Below are positions 44,257-56,681 of a DNA stretch of 64,000 bases, piece by piece. Within the stretch, counting starts at the first letter, position 1; every line of letters starts with the position of its first letter. The stretch comes from Amaurobius ferox. Lineage: Eukaryota > Arthropoda > Arachnida > Araneae > Amaurobiidae. Made by a program: the position numbers and the translations under genes. The DNA lies in assembly GCA_951213105.1 (NCBI GenBank), contig OX578145.1:122077925-122141924 (forward strand), in the 5' to 3' direction. The notes beneath the pieces are model-generated. The model did no database searches. It was not told the origin of the DNA and was given only the letters and a program-made list of their open reading frames with translations.

Positions 44257-45768
44257 TTACTTTCCTTATATACATAATGTATAAGGAAAGTATTGTGACG
44301 GGGTCGAAAATTCGAATTCGAGTTTTCGACGGGAGAGCACGTTTCAACCATCCCTGATCACGAATCAAACATTTTTGAAGTGATGTCTGTGTGTGTGTGT
44401 GTGTGTGTGAAAGTATGTGTGTGTGTGTGTGTGTCAGTGAGTCTGTGGAGACGATAACTGACGAACGAATGGACCGATTTGAACCAAATTTGGTACAAAA
44501 ATCACAATCCGTAAACACTGGAAGCCTATTGTTTTTATACGTAATCGAATGTTCAGAACCCCCCTAAATTTTCGAATGAAATTTTGAAAAAATCGTCAAA
44601 AAATCAAAACCGCTACTAAAGTTACGCAAATAGACATTTCTCATGTAATTTTTCATTAGAAAACGATTGGCATAAATTTTAGAACGCTAACATGAACCGT
44701 TCTCGAGATATTGTACATTTTTCAAAAAAATTATGAAAAAGTCACATAAAAAAAAAAATTCCTATTGAGAAACATGTTCACTTTTCATATGTAATGCCAT
44801 GCGATAAATTGAGTGACATCATTCTCGTGGATCTAGCTCGTTCCATTCATGAAAAAATATACTTTGAATAATACTTTTGTATTTGAACGCCAATAGTCAT
44901 TTATCTGCTGTAAGAATAACTTTTTTCTTAGTGCATAACGCTTGGCGAGATTTTGGCAACGAATTTGGTGGAATGTCGCCAACTTGGCGACTTTTTTAAA
45001 TATTGCTAAATAAACTAAAATGTCGCCAAATTAATAAAAATTGACACTAAATCAATGAATATGACGACTAGATGACGAATGTTCAATATCTTGGAAGGAA
45101 CATAATCGTCAACTATAAGAATAACACATTTCTCCGTCAGTCCTTCCGTCCGCAATGTTTGGCTAGAAATTTAGCGGGACGTAGCCAACTTGGGGACTAT
45201 TTTAAATGTTGCTAAAATGACAAAAATGTCGCCAAATTGATAAAAAAGACGCCAAATCGAAAGTAATGTGCCTGAATAAATTCTGATTTTCGTCATATGA
45301 CGGGCATACCTTCTAGTATATAAGAAATACTCTTCCTTCCGTTTGTCTGCAACACTTGGTGATGTATTTGTCAAACATAGCGAATAATTTAACAAAGTAT
45401 TTCTACCTTAGCGATATTTCGCCCCAGATTGACAAAAATGTCATCAAAATTGCAAAAATGACGTTAAATTAATGAAAATTACGCCTAATTGATGACGTAA
45501 TTATTAAGGTATTTTAATATATGGACTATATCGCTTACTGAGGATGCTATCAATATTGATGATTGTTTATTTAGAGTTTCGCGAAGTATAAGTTAATTGA
45601 GTATTTTGAAATAGCTTTAAATATTGTCTTCCGGAAAATCGCCAAATGTACAATTCAACGATAAAAACACAGCGCCGTGGATTTTATACATTATTTTTTT
45701 ACTGTAAAACTAGTAAATTCATAGTATTATATAAGGAAAGTCATGTGCTGCCCACATAAGATTTTTTT
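44257..45768 (+). repeat. Repeat A long variant, copy 9
   Basis: Complete from hairpin to GCTGCCCACATAAGATTTT. Contains the extra block of about 600 bp (45100-45700) that is inverted at 40090-40680. Confidence 0.82.
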
Positions 45769-46030
45769 AAACAGTAAAATCACATAATTATCCTAAAATT
45801 CAGTTCAAATAACACAATTTGGTGCACCTTAATTATTTAAGTGAATATTTGATTATTTATTTAAATAAAGTATTGAACAAATTGCCATGGACACAAATTT
45901 TCACTTAATTTCAGAATGACCCATTTGTACCCGTCATAAGACATAATTCCCATATTTTTTATCGGGGTTTCGATCTGTCTTAGCCCCTGTAGTTTCAATT
46001 AACATGAAATGTTCATAGTTATTTAAGGGG
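45769..46030. other. Short unassigned spacer
   Basis: AT-rich sequence between the repeat A array and repeat D; no open frame or motif recognised. Confidence 0.5.
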
Positions 46031-46345
46031 TATCACTCCCGCTATGCAGGTGTACACGGATTATATGGAATTTTTACTCTTCTTTAGGGGAATCACACCT
46101 GCTGCGTGAGTTTACACCTCAGATAACAGTTAGATCATAAATGTTACAACCTGTTACGCAAGGCGTCTCATCAGTGGCGGATATCGATTTAAATTGTACC
46201 CCTCAGGGGAATATGCCTATTATATTCGGCGATCGGTTTAGAAGAGTATTGGAAACGTAAAAACTTTATTATTTAGGAAAGATAGTACAATTGGTCTAAT
46301 TATGCTATGATTCTTGAAATTTCGAATTAATTTGTATTCAATGAA
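46031..46345. repeat. Repeat D with the empty target site of element C
   Basis: Aligns on its left with 32150-32240 (GCG-GTTTACAC) and on its right with 36226-36480 (CAGATAAC-GTTAG, ACCTGTT-CGC). At 46111-46128 it reads TTTACACCTCAGATAACA with no element in between, so it shows the sequence before element C inserted. Confidence 0.75.
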
Positions 46346-47577
46346 TCCCCTCGATCGGCTCCCACTGAATTTAGACTCACTTTTGTTGCAAAGCGACTTT
46401 TGCGCCCGTGCCATAAAAGAATGGGGTTTCCTTTTAAAATCAATTTTCGTTTTTATATATTTTCTCGACTCTTGCTTCGATCTTGATGCAATTTTCATGT
46501 TGTAATTTCTACTCTGCAATGGACTCACTCGACAAGGTCACTCTAATCTTTGATTCACTTTTGCTTTGCGACTTTTGCCCCCGTGCAGCTGGCGCAGTAC
46601 GTACTAAAATTCAAATGCTATAAAAACTGGTTGCTATATCTATTAACCACTAGCATGCAAAGCCCGCTAGTCTATAATATTAAGCTCAAAATCCATATTT
46701 ATATGTATATATGTAACCCTTTAATCCTTACTCCGAAGTCAATAATTGGCTTAGCACCACGCAGTTTTTCTAAAGTGTAGCACTCCATCTCAGGAGTTTC
46801 AGGAAGCTTTCAAGAATTCAACCCGGGTTAAATCCGAAACTAATTGTGTGATATTTGAAAAGTCGTCGATACATTCGAAAAGTCTTCAGGTTGTCGATAA
46901 ATCGTCGAATCTGGAAGCCCCGTCCCGAAGTCTAAAATATGGTAACCTTACATTCACGTAGTAGGAATGGCTACCTATAAAGGTGTTTCCTCCTTGAATA
47001 GAACGAAGGTCTTGAATGGAAACAAAGGTCCGCTATGTATTATTTGAATAGAAGCAGAGCACAGTAAAACTTTTTGCATATTCGTAATAATATATACGCC
47101 AATTTAGTATAGTACTATGGGAGCCGGCTCTTGTGTCACTCATTGCTACGAACCCCATTCCCAGTTATACACTCGGACCCGAAGCTAGCTTTTGGTCTAA
47201 TCTTATAGCATTAGGTTTGTAAGCTCTAGGTCTCTGGTTCCGGTTTGGCTGAGAGAAAAGAAAAACACCCATTTCTACAGTGGTGAACTGGATGAGAAAT
47301 TAATGGAGGTAACCTTCTCCTTAACTGACGATGATCCTAACGTCTCTCACGAGATGGCAGCGCCATAAAAAGATGCATTCCACTCCAGGCGACAACGGCA
47401 AACGTCACTTCCTTTCTTGCAGCCGCATTCTTGAACACGTCACATGGTTTTTAACAGGCTGAGCTCCCGACTGTGTTCTGCACTGAGACAATGGTGAGCT
47501 ATGCGGGAAAAGTTTGTAAAATTTATATGTCTCTTTATCCTCTTTAGATGTTTTTGTAGAGGATTTTTACTTAATCT
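46346..47577. other. Unassigned region with small duplications
   Basis: GACTCACTTTTGTTGCAAAG then CGACTTTTGCGCCCGTGC (46372-46412) and GATTCACTTTTGCTTTGCGA then CTTTTGCCCCCGTGC (46551-46586) are diverged direct copies. 46803-46860 is a relic of repeat B (CAACCCGGGTTAAATCCG). 47115-47450 is GC-richer and may be a decayed transposon; I cannot name it. Confidence 0.45.
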
Positions 47578-48150
47578 GTCAAAGGTGACTTAACTCAAAT
47601 TTGGAGTACTTGATATTTCGACCTTTCGGACCAAGGGCAATAACACAGGACGGTACATGTTAAATATAACTCAGTTTATTGGGGCCTTCACAGAAATTAT
47701 AGCAGCTTGCTGTTTAAAGCAACGGACAACATATATACTAGATGTTATTGCACACTCCCAGAATAGATGACAATTATTCAAGCTACTACAATATACTAGG
47801 CTGGTGATAATACTTACATGGATATGCATTTACAAAGCTCATATACTTTCCCCAGCATTCTGTTGCTTCGCCCCGTATTGCGGCTACATCTCGAATATTA
47901 GACTCTTCCTAGTCATTGTTGTATCGAATGGAGTTTCCTTCTACTCACCACTCGAACCTTTCATCGTCTACTCAAGAACCCTTCTTTCATTCCAAGAACC
48001 CTTTTACTCACGCAGCTACTACTCAAGATGTCCCCTATTCAAGCCACTGAAACTCCCAGGATCCGAAACATATTCCTATTCTACCGTAGGAAAGGAACGC
48101 AGAAAATGCTCATTAGATCGGTGATTCGTCTAACAACCGAACCAGTTAGG
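47578..48150 (-). mobile_element. Possible solo LTR (weak)
   Basis: GC-richer block with two direct copies of CAAGAACCCTT in a CT-rich part. Read on the minus strand it has a promoter-like half followed by GGCCCCAATAAACTGAGTTA (AATAAA at about 47680), then TTATTGCCCTTGGTCC, the order U3-R-U5 of an LTR. No clear short target duplication was found and no internal region is next to it, so this is a tentative reading. The 106-codon plus frame over it has no known motif. Confidence 0.28.
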
Positions 48151-48639
48151 ATCGCTGGTTTAAAGAGATATAAATTATAATGCAAACTGAGGGAAATAAT
48201 AATCGAAAGGTTATTTAGACATCACAAGTTTAATCTGAGAAATATCGTGAATCAAAATTCTCTAAGCTAGGGATCCCTAAATTACGGACAGCGGGCGCTT
48301 TGATGAATAAAGGTTAAAGAACAACATAATTTTCAATGACGAATTCCTGTAATGAGCACATAAAATACCTGCATACATATACGCCCGGCGGCAGTTTAAT
48401 TTGTCCGCTTATGTCCAGCTTTGTTCTATTCTTTGTTGCCATTAGGAAGTAATTGTGCGGAGAAATTTGCAAGAACAATGATTTCCATGGATGGAAGTTT
48501 TCTCCATATTATATTCGCCATTTATTTTCTCCATATTATATTAATTAATTATTCCCACGAATGAAGTATATTAATTCGAAAAATCGCTCAAGATCAACTG
48601 ATGTGACAACTTGAAAGTCTTTTTTAAATATTTTCACTA

Positions 48640-49370
48640 AATATTTGATCATTTAGACATCAAATCGAATTTTTGACGGATCTACACGTTTCGGAACGTG
48701 CGTGCGTGTGTATATGTCTGTCTGTGCAATGATTGTATCCAATCTAGCTCAAAAACTAATTGACCAAATTGCATAAAATTTTATAGATAAGTCAGTTGTG
48801 GGTTGCCCTGGAGCTGATTACATTTTTGTACCATTAAGAACCTGCCTTTTTGCGAAATAGCCCTTAAAATTGTCTCTAACTCAAAAACTAATTGACTAAA
48901 TTTCATAAAATTTTATAATTAAGTCACGTGTGGGTTACGCTGGTGCTGATTAGATTTTGGTGCAATTCGGAAAGACAAAAGCTGCCTTATCTTATACAAT
49001 GACCGGTAAAAATCGTTAATATTTATAATAAAAGACTACATATGCTCAAATGTCTCAGTTTAATTCTTGTTTTATATATAATTATTGACGATGAAAAGAA
49101 TAACCTCAAACCCATTACTCTAGGATGAGCCGTTCTCGAGATATTTTAGTTTTTTTTTTGCTTTTTTACTAAGCCGCCTTTGAAAATATGTCCAATTACC
49201 AAATGAAAACGAAAATTGATTTAAAGTGCTAATTCAGTATCATTTCAAATAATTATGAGTGTTTATTTGTGTAATTAAATTAAATTTAATGAATTATTAA
49301 AGAAATAAGGAGAAAATAAATTTGAATTTGTGGGGGAAGTCGTGTGCTGCCCACGTCAGGTGTTTTTTAA
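48640..49370 (+). repeat. Diverged relative of repeat A
   Basis: Keeps the order of repeat A: CGAATTTTTGACGGATCTAC, a GT-rich tract with TGTCTGTCTG, the box CTCAAAAACTAATTGACC, CCGTTCTCGAGATATTTTAG near 49131, and the right end GTGTGCTGCCCACGTCAG. The sequence is otherwise too different to align easily. Confidence 0.6.
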
Positions 49371-49488
49371 ATGTTATGTGCTATTGGGAAGTTTGGAGAG
49401 ATCCCCGATCGAAGTAATACTTGTAACAATGATTTGTCGAAGCTAATCGAATGCTCATGCTGCCAATAAGTTAGGCCGTATTGAAGAA

Positions 49489-50450
49489 ACAAGAAAGATC
49501 AATCATGCATAAAGCTTTGAATATGAAACACTTTCCAACTGAAATGCAAAATGTGATACATTCATCGGTGATATTTTTTTAATTATCACAGAACTACGAT
49601 AATTTATTTTACTCGAAAACATAAAACTTATCCAAAAAAAAAAAAATGAACTTTATTCAAATGACATCATCGAAATATAAATCGCCTGTTTCTCTACGTA
49701 AACGCAGTTCATATTTCATTCATACACTTTTATTGCAGACTCTAGAGTTAAATAATTTTGCGCGAAAAAAATTCAGCAATTCTTATACAACTCATCTTTA
49801 CAATCACTTGTTTACATTCTGCATCCATTAAAATTAGGATTCGTTGTAGAAATAATCAAAGTTTGATGATCATTTAAACTCAAAAATATTGTAATTGTGT
49901 TGGAGCAGAATACAGATGCACAAAAATTACGTAAAAATAAAGCGGTTTTAAGACGGATGCAACACAAAATATAAATTTAAAAGAACTTTAAAAATCACGA
50001 TTTTTACTATGGGAAAAAAGATGGATGCCATTTATTTTAAAGTGGGTCACGTTATCTCTTCCTATTATACGGGTGTAATTAATATTTTAATTTTTATTTA
50101 AAAAACTACAGAACATATTTTGCTGAAATTTGTTTTACATATTTTATGGAGTAATTTGAATATTTCCTAAAATTTTCGAAACAATTTGTGAATATTAACT
50201 ACGCTTAAAAATGCTTGAAAAATTAGTTCCCATAGTGTTCAATATATTTCATTTCTTCAACCCGGGTTCAATCCAAAATTAATTGGGTGATATTATTCAT
50301 TTGTATTCCCATATGTCTCAGAGCCGTCTCAACAACATACTAAATTTTCATTTTGATAAAGTCATTTTTACGGCAGGTATCGTGCGAATGGACAGACAGA
50401 CAGAATGAGCAAACCATTACCACGGTTCAACTATGTTGAAAAATGTTAAA
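49489..50450 (+). repeat. Repeat B, copy 4, diverged and shortened
   Basis: Starts ACAAGAAAGATCAATCATGC and ends GTTGAAAAATGTTAA with two GACA units; the middle (the second AACTTCATCG block) is deleted. Confidence 0.8.
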
Positions 50451-50627
50451 AAACCGTTTAGAAGTAAAAACATATACAATATTTATACCATGTGCTGCTC
50501 ACACTCTAAATTTGATAGCCAAATTTAAAAAAATTTGAAATCATTTCTTTAAAGTTTGTCAAAACCTATGTTACTTGAGATGGTGTATAAAATATTTCAC
50601 TCCTGCAGAAGAATTAAACAAGAACGA

Positions 50628-51580
50628 TCAATCATACAGCATTGATTATGAAACACTTTCTAACTGCAATGCAATTTTATTTAAACATATCTAAAATGTG
50701 ATACATTCAGTTGTGATATTTTTAAAATTATCACAATACTACAGTAATTTATTATATTTAAAAATTTAAAACTTCATCGAAAAAAAATGAACTTTACTCA
50801 AATGACGTCATCGAAATATAAATCGGCTGGCTCTCTATGTAAAAGCAGTGAATATTTCATTCATACACTTTTATTCCATTCCTGTCATTCAGCGGTGATA
50901 TTTTAAAATTTATCACAATACTACAATAATTTATTTTATTTAAAAACTTTAAACCATGGAGGTAAAAGTATTTTCTAACTCCATGTAAAACTTCATCGAA
51001 ACAGATAATGCTATAAAATCGTCTGCTTCTCTATGTAAAATAAATGAATATTTCATTAATATCAGCTATATTTCAGACTCCAGAGCTAAATAATTTTAAA
51101 AAATTCAACAATTATTATACAACTTATTTTACTACTTGATGTGTTTATATTCCGCATACGTTAAAATTAGGCTTCGTTGTAGAAATAATCAAAGTTTGAT
51201 GATCATTTAAACTAAAAAATACTGTAATTGCGTTGGCGCAGAATATAGATGCACGGAAATTACGGGAAAATAAAGTAGTTTTATTACGGATGCAACACTA
51301 AATATAAATTAAAAAGAACTTTAAAATCATGATTTTAAAGTTCGGCCCGAGTTTTTGATGTTCAACCTCTTTGGCGAGGATCTGGGCTGCGGAAAATCAC
51401 GATTTTGATACTGGGAAAAAAGATGGATGTCATATTTTATTTTGAAGTGGGTCACGTTATCTCTTTATATAATATGGGTATCATTATCATTTTAATTTTT
51501 ATTTAAAAAACTATTGAACAGATTTTGCTGAAATTTTTTTATATAATTTATGGGATAATTTGAATATTTCCTAAATTAAT
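50628..51580 (+). repeat. Repeat B, copy 5, truncated on the right
   Basis: Starts AACAAGAACGATCAATCATA and stops at about 51580, before the microsatellite and hairpin. It contains the 56-bp insertion at 51337-51392. Confidence 0.8.
51337..51392 (+). other. 56-bp GC-rich insertion flanked by a 14-bp duplication
   Basis: AAAATCATGATTTT (51323-51336) and AAAATCACGATTTT (51393-51406) flank 56 bp absent from every other repeat B copy. Both strands are open: plus reads K-V-R-P-E-F-L-M-F-N-L-F-G-E-D-L-G-C, minus A-A-Q-I-L-A-K-E-V-E-H-Q-K-L. It looks like a captured fragment of a coding sequence or a very short retrotransposed piece; source unknown. Confidence 0.55.
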
Positions 51581-52575
51581 TAATTCGTTCATTAATTCGA
51601 ATTCTAAGCATGCATATATGTATACATATATAAGTATGTATGTGTAAAATTCATTATCGAGGACTCTCTGGAAATGCTTGTCTGCAACTGGGCATTCTGA
51701 AAGTAAGAATCAAACTCCCATTGCAGACAATAAGCATAAAATTGGTACATGGATGCTGTTATGGGTTTGTCAATATGGAATAGCCGATATTAGCAATGGC
51801 AGCAACAAAACTGCTGGACAATGCCAGATTAAGACTATTTGGGACGTTAAGCACAGAAAATTTGGGTGTCCCTAGGCAGGAAGTGATAATGCCTCCTTTG
51901 GCTGAAAAAAAAATAATTATTTTCCGTAGAGACCATATTGAAAAACAAAACTCTCTGTAAACTACTACCTGTGTACCAAACTACTGTGACTAGCATTTGA
52001 TCATCGAACGCCCTTTTTCAAAGATCTTGGAAATCAATATCTACGCCCCTAGGATATCAAAATGTTTCTGTCTGGAGCACGAGAACTGTTTCGGAACATA
52101 ACATTTAAATCATTAATTATAGTCGGTATGCCGTATAATGATAAAATCTGTGAAGAGGATGTCAAAAAATGTTTGGCCCCATTTTCCCCAAATCATAAAG
52201 ACAGCCGTAGAATCTCTTCGTGTGACTGCAGACGAAAACGGAGTTCCACATTCCACGATGTTTTGTTTCATGTTCCACGTTTGATGTCATAGACCATCTT
52301 TATCTTCTAAAATATTAAAGATAAAATTTTTTAATTTCTGTTGTACAATCAAGGTCATCTTATTGCTGTGCATGTTATTGTTTTCTAAATAAAAATTGAG
52401 ATCTTTTTTTTATTCTTTATAGCATTTAACCTATGAATGGAAACAGATTTCAACAACTGTTTTGAGTTACCTGATTAAAAACAAATATGGGATGCAAAAT
52501 ATTATTGTGAATGAATAAGCATTTTATTCATTTAAAATTATAAAGAAATTACTTGCCTTCACACAAACTTGCTTT
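51581..52575. other. Unassigned, with two short open frames
   Basis: Frames at 51678-51875 and 52062-52292 (the latter M-F-L-S-G-A-R-E-L-F-R-N-I-T, then a C-D-C-R-R-K-R stretch) lie in slightly GC-richer DNA but show no known motif. They could be relics of one transposon. I would not annotate them as genes. Confidence 0.3.
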
Positions 52576-52818
52576 TTAACACTTTGCAACATAGTTGAAA
52601 AGTGTTTATGACTTTGTTCTTTCTGCCTGTCTGTTCGTTCGCACGATAACTGCCGTAAATATGACTTTATCAGAATGAAATTTTAGTATGTTGTTGAGAC
52701 GGTCTGTGGAACATACGGGAATGTAAATGAATAATATCACCCAATTAGTTTCGGATTTAATCCGGATTGAAAAAATGAAATACATTGAACCCTATGGTAC
52801 CTAATTTTTCAAACATTC
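52576..52818 (-). repeat. Repeat B, copy 6, inverted fragment
   Basis: Only the hairpin end: TTAACACTTTGCAACATAG, CTGCCTGTCTG, CGCACGATAACTGCCG, down to ACCTAATTTTTCAAACATTC. Confidence 0.85.
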
Positions 52819-53284
52819 GAATTAGAATTCGAATTGCGAACGAGCATAAATTGGGAAAAATATGTTACTCATACGAAATTAAATACAGGATATAAAATTA
52901 ATTATATATGAAATCGAATTTTAGAATCGGGTTTCATAAGCAAACAACACCATGGGGTACGATTTGGTGTTATTAAAGTTTATCTATTATCTGTAGTGGA
53001 TTGTCATTAACTACACTCTGGTAACATCGAAATATTAATTTACACCATATATCTAAATTTAAAAAATTGGTTATGTTTTATAAGAGTTGTTGTCTAACAA
53101 AGTATGTATGCAGATATATTGATAACAGCAAATCGGGTCCAATTCAAAATTAAGGAACTCAGTTATTTCGCTCCCTCGTTTCTATTGCACAGGAATATTA
53201 TTATTGACACAATTGCTACAATACAATGTTTCTATTAAAACAGCGGCATGATAAACACTAAATTTACATATGCACAGACACCAT
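52819..53284. other. AT-rich spacer, nothing recognised
   Basis: No open frame of interest on either strand and no alignment with the repeats named here. Confidence 0.5.
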
Positions 53285-53402
53285 TCATCATATTTTCCAT
53301 ATTCCCATATCTTCCATAATCATATCTTCCATATTCCCATCTTCCATATTCCCATCTTCCATATTCCCATCTCCCATAATCATATCTTCCATATTCCCAT
53401 TT
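53285..53402. repeat. Short tandem repeat, (CATCTTCCATATTCC) type
   Basis: About seven units of 15-21 bp built from CATATCTTCCATATTCCCAT, some with TCCATAATCATA in place of TCCATATTCCCA. Confidence 0.85.
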
Positions 53403-53500
53403 TAGAATCTTACCTTAAATAGTTCAATAAATTGCAAAGAAGGAATCGTATAATTTAGACCTAACTTTTTTAAGAGGACATCCGTAGAAACTAGTGATAT

Positions 53501-54380
53501 ATTACTTTCCTTATATACATAATGTATAAGGAAAGTATTGTGATGGGATGGAAAATTCGAATTCGAGTTTTCTACGAGAGAGCACGTTTCAAGCATCCCT
53601 GATCCCGAATCGAACATTTTTGAGGTGATGTCTGTGCGCGCGCGTGTGTGTGTGTGTGTGTCAGTGAGTCTGTGGAGACGATATCTCACGAACGAATAAA
53701 GCGATTCGAATGAAATTTAGTACAAAAATCACAATCCGTGAATACTGGAAGCCTATTGTTTTTAAATGTAATCGAATGTTCAGAACCCCCCCCCCCCCTC
53801 CCCTAAATTGTCGAGTGAAATTTTGAAAAAAATCATCAAAAATCAAAATCTTTAATAAAGTTATGCAGATAGATATTTTTAATGTAATTTTTCCTTAGAA
53901 AACGATTGGCATAAACTTTAGAACGTTAGCATGAACCGTTCTCGTGATATTGCACTTTTTAAAAATAAATTTATCAAAAAAATCCCATAAATTAAAAAAA
54001 ATATAGTAACTGTTGAGAAACATGTTCACTTTTCATATGTAATATCATGCGATAAATTGCGTGACATCATTCTCGTGGATCTAGCTCGTTCCATTCATGA
54101 GAAAAGATACTTTGAGTAATATTTGAGTATTTGAACGCCAATAGTTATTTATCTGCTATAAGAATAACTTATTTCTCCATCCATAACGCTTGGCGAGATT
54201 TTGCGTCGAATTTGGCGGAATGTCACCAACTTGGCGACTTTTGAAAATGTTGTCAAATTAACGAAAATCTCGCTAAATGGATAAAAATGACATTAAATCA
54301 GTGAAAATGACGTCTAATTGACAAAAATTCAATTTCTTTGAAAGAATATAAATAGCTACTATAAGAAAAACGTATTTTTT
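53501..54380 (+). repeat. Repeat A, copy 10
   Basis: Hairpin at the left, then a more diverged body (GATGGGATGGAAAATTCG) with CGCGCGCG preceding the (TG)n tract and a C-run at 53788. Right end missing. Confidence 0.82.
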
Positions 54381-54706
54381 TATTGAGAAAGTTAAGTGAT
54401 AGAGAGAGAAAAAACGTAGATTTTTCTACTGTAAAATTATTATTATTATCATTATTATTGCATTACAACATTTTATATAAACAAGATGAATAAATAATTC
54501 GTTTCAACCATCATTTGACAGTGAATATCCATGCAGCATTTTAAATTAACTAAATCCCTTTTGCAACGTAACAACATACAGATTGCAATGATTAATGTCT
54601 TTAGAGTTATCTTATTTCACTTTAAAATGCTTATTATATTGTACCGTGCTTAACGCAGTTTTATATTTGATGGCTTAGTGCCATGTAATTGAGAGCAAGC
54701 AATTAT

Positions 54707-55626
54707 TACTTTCCTTATATACATAATGTATAAGGAAAGTATTGTGACGGGGTCGAAAATTCGAATTCGAGTTTTCGACGGGAGAGCACGTTTCAAGCAT
54801 CTCTGATCGCGAATCAAACATTTTTGAAGTGATTTCTGTGTGTGTGTGTGTGTCAGTGAGTCTGTGGAGATGATAACTGACGAACGAATGGACCGATTCG
54901 AACGAAATTTGGTACAAAAATCACACTCCGCAAACACTGGAAGCTTATTGTTTTTATACGCAATCAAATGCTCAGAACCCCCCTAAATTTTCGAGTGAAA
55001 TTTTGAAAAAATCGTCAAAAAATCAAAACTGCTAATAAAGTTACGCAAATAGACATTTCTCATGGAATTTTTTATTAGAAAACGATTGACATAAATTTTA
55101 GAACGCTAACATGAACCGTTCTCGAGATATAGCACATTTTGCAAAAAAAATATCAAAAAGTTATATAAAATAAAAAAAAATATTTCCTATTGAGAAACAT
55201 GTTCACTTTTCATATGTAATATCATGCGATAAATTGGGTGACATCATACTCGTGGATCTAGCTCGTTCCATTCATGAAAAAAGATACTTTGAGTAATAGT
55301 TTTGTATTTTAACGCCAATAGTCATTTATCTGCTGTAAGAATAACTTATTTCTTCGTCCATAACGCTTGGCAAGATTTTGGCGACGAATTTGGCGGAATG
55401 TCGCCAACTTGGCGACATTTTTACTTGTTGCCAAATTAACAAAAATCTCGCCAAATTTATAAAAATGACGCTAAATCAATGAAAATAACGACTAATTGAA
55501 GAAAATTCAATATATTGGAAAGAATGCAAGTATCTATTATAAGAATAACATTTTTTTTAACTGTAAAAGTAGTAAATTCATTGCATTATATAAGGAAAGT
55601 TATGTGTTGCCCACATCAGATTTTTA
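54707..55626 (+). repeat. Repeat A, copy 11
   Basis: Complete, from the hairpin at 54707 to GTTGCCCACATCAGATTTTT. Confidence 0.85.
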
Positions 55627-56097
55627 CTTTAAATTTCTTTTTAAATGATAAAAGATAACAAATAATAATTAATTTTGACATTACAAAAGAGAACTCCATA
55701 ATTTAAATCAATGTCAGTAAATTAACATTTATATAAAAATTTTAATTAACTAGGAACTAGTTGCCATTTTCAAAATAAAAATATAAATTACAAAATATAT
55801 AAAACATATTTTATTACATTTGATACAATTTTTTTTAAAAAAAATGCAAAATTTCCGAATGAAAATAACTAAAAAAATCAGAAATAAACTCATTTTTTAT
55901 TTTCAAAAATCTGTCCTTTTTTCTTCTTTAGAACAGTAATTTCTACTAGATGGTTTTAATCTATGTCACAATCGCCTACCCAAAGCCGACTTTACCAAGT
56001 GGCCGACTTACAAAACTGAAACCGAATTGTATAGTTGGATTTGCTCTAAAAGTACTATAAGGTCATTTAATAGATATAGCGACAGAAAGCATGATCT
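55627..56097. other. AT-rich spacer, nothing recognised
   Basis: No gene or known repeat seen; composition changes sharply at about 56160 to a GC-richer block. Confidence 0.5.
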
Positions 56098-56147
56098 CAC
56101 AATTTGCCATTGTCAGTATAAAATCATACCGACAATGGCAAATTGTG
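56098..56147. repeat. Perfect inverted repeat, 17-bp arms
   Basis: CACAATTTGCCATTGTC (56098-56114) and its exact reverse complement (56131-56147) with a 16-base loop containing AGTATAAAATCATACC. It lies just left of the GC-rich block. It could be the tip of a small hairpin element or a regulatory hairpin. Confidence 0.8.
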
Positions 56148-56159
56148 TGACCATGCCAA

Positions 56160-56681
56160 CTGTGTGATTAGTATAGTGGCGTCTCATAAAAGCAAGTCAT
56201 TAGTATATTGGCTGCGTAATGTGGGATGTAACACGCAAAGCATCTATTGGACAGACGTTGGACAACTGTTGCTCGTCTCAAAGTGGTGCACACAATAGAG
56301 TCGTCAATTCCTTTCCCCGGAACGCTTTCTCTGCAGTCGTCGCACACATTCGTCCTAAGAATATACAACTTCCAAAGAGCAAATGACGTACACGACGCGG
56401 CAGAAGAAAGAACGGAAAGAAAGTTGATAAAGAAAACAACAATCAGGACAAATGGGCCGGCAGCCAGCAAAGATCCTCCTGTTCTTGATTCGGAAGATGA
56501 GAAGTAAGAACGGATTGCACAAGCTGTGTTCCTTAAACTTGTGTTTGGGTCGGTCTTCTTTCTTGTTGTGTTTTCCGATCTTTTAGCATGCAATCGGACA
56601 GAGAAACATAAGTCTTCTTGGTGCGCCCTGTCGCGAGCATTCACCTCTTTGAAGGAGATCACCGAGAGGACGATCATACAG
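56160..56681 (+). other. GC-rich block ending in a splice donor, possible 5' exon
   Basis: About 500 bp of near-even base composition in AT-rich surroundings. It ends CATACAG followed by GTGAGAAG, a good donor at 56682. An 86-codon plus frame (56247-56507) and a 169-codon minus frame (56168-56677) overlap; neither has a known motif. A first, largely untranslated exon of a plus-strand gene beyond the window is one reading; a decayed transposon is another. No polypyrimidine-AG that would make it an internal exon was obvious. Confidence 0.3.

Noticed and set aside
46238..46528. 96-codon minus frame and overlapping plus frame
   Set aside because: The two strands overlap, there is no known motif, and the left half is repeat D.
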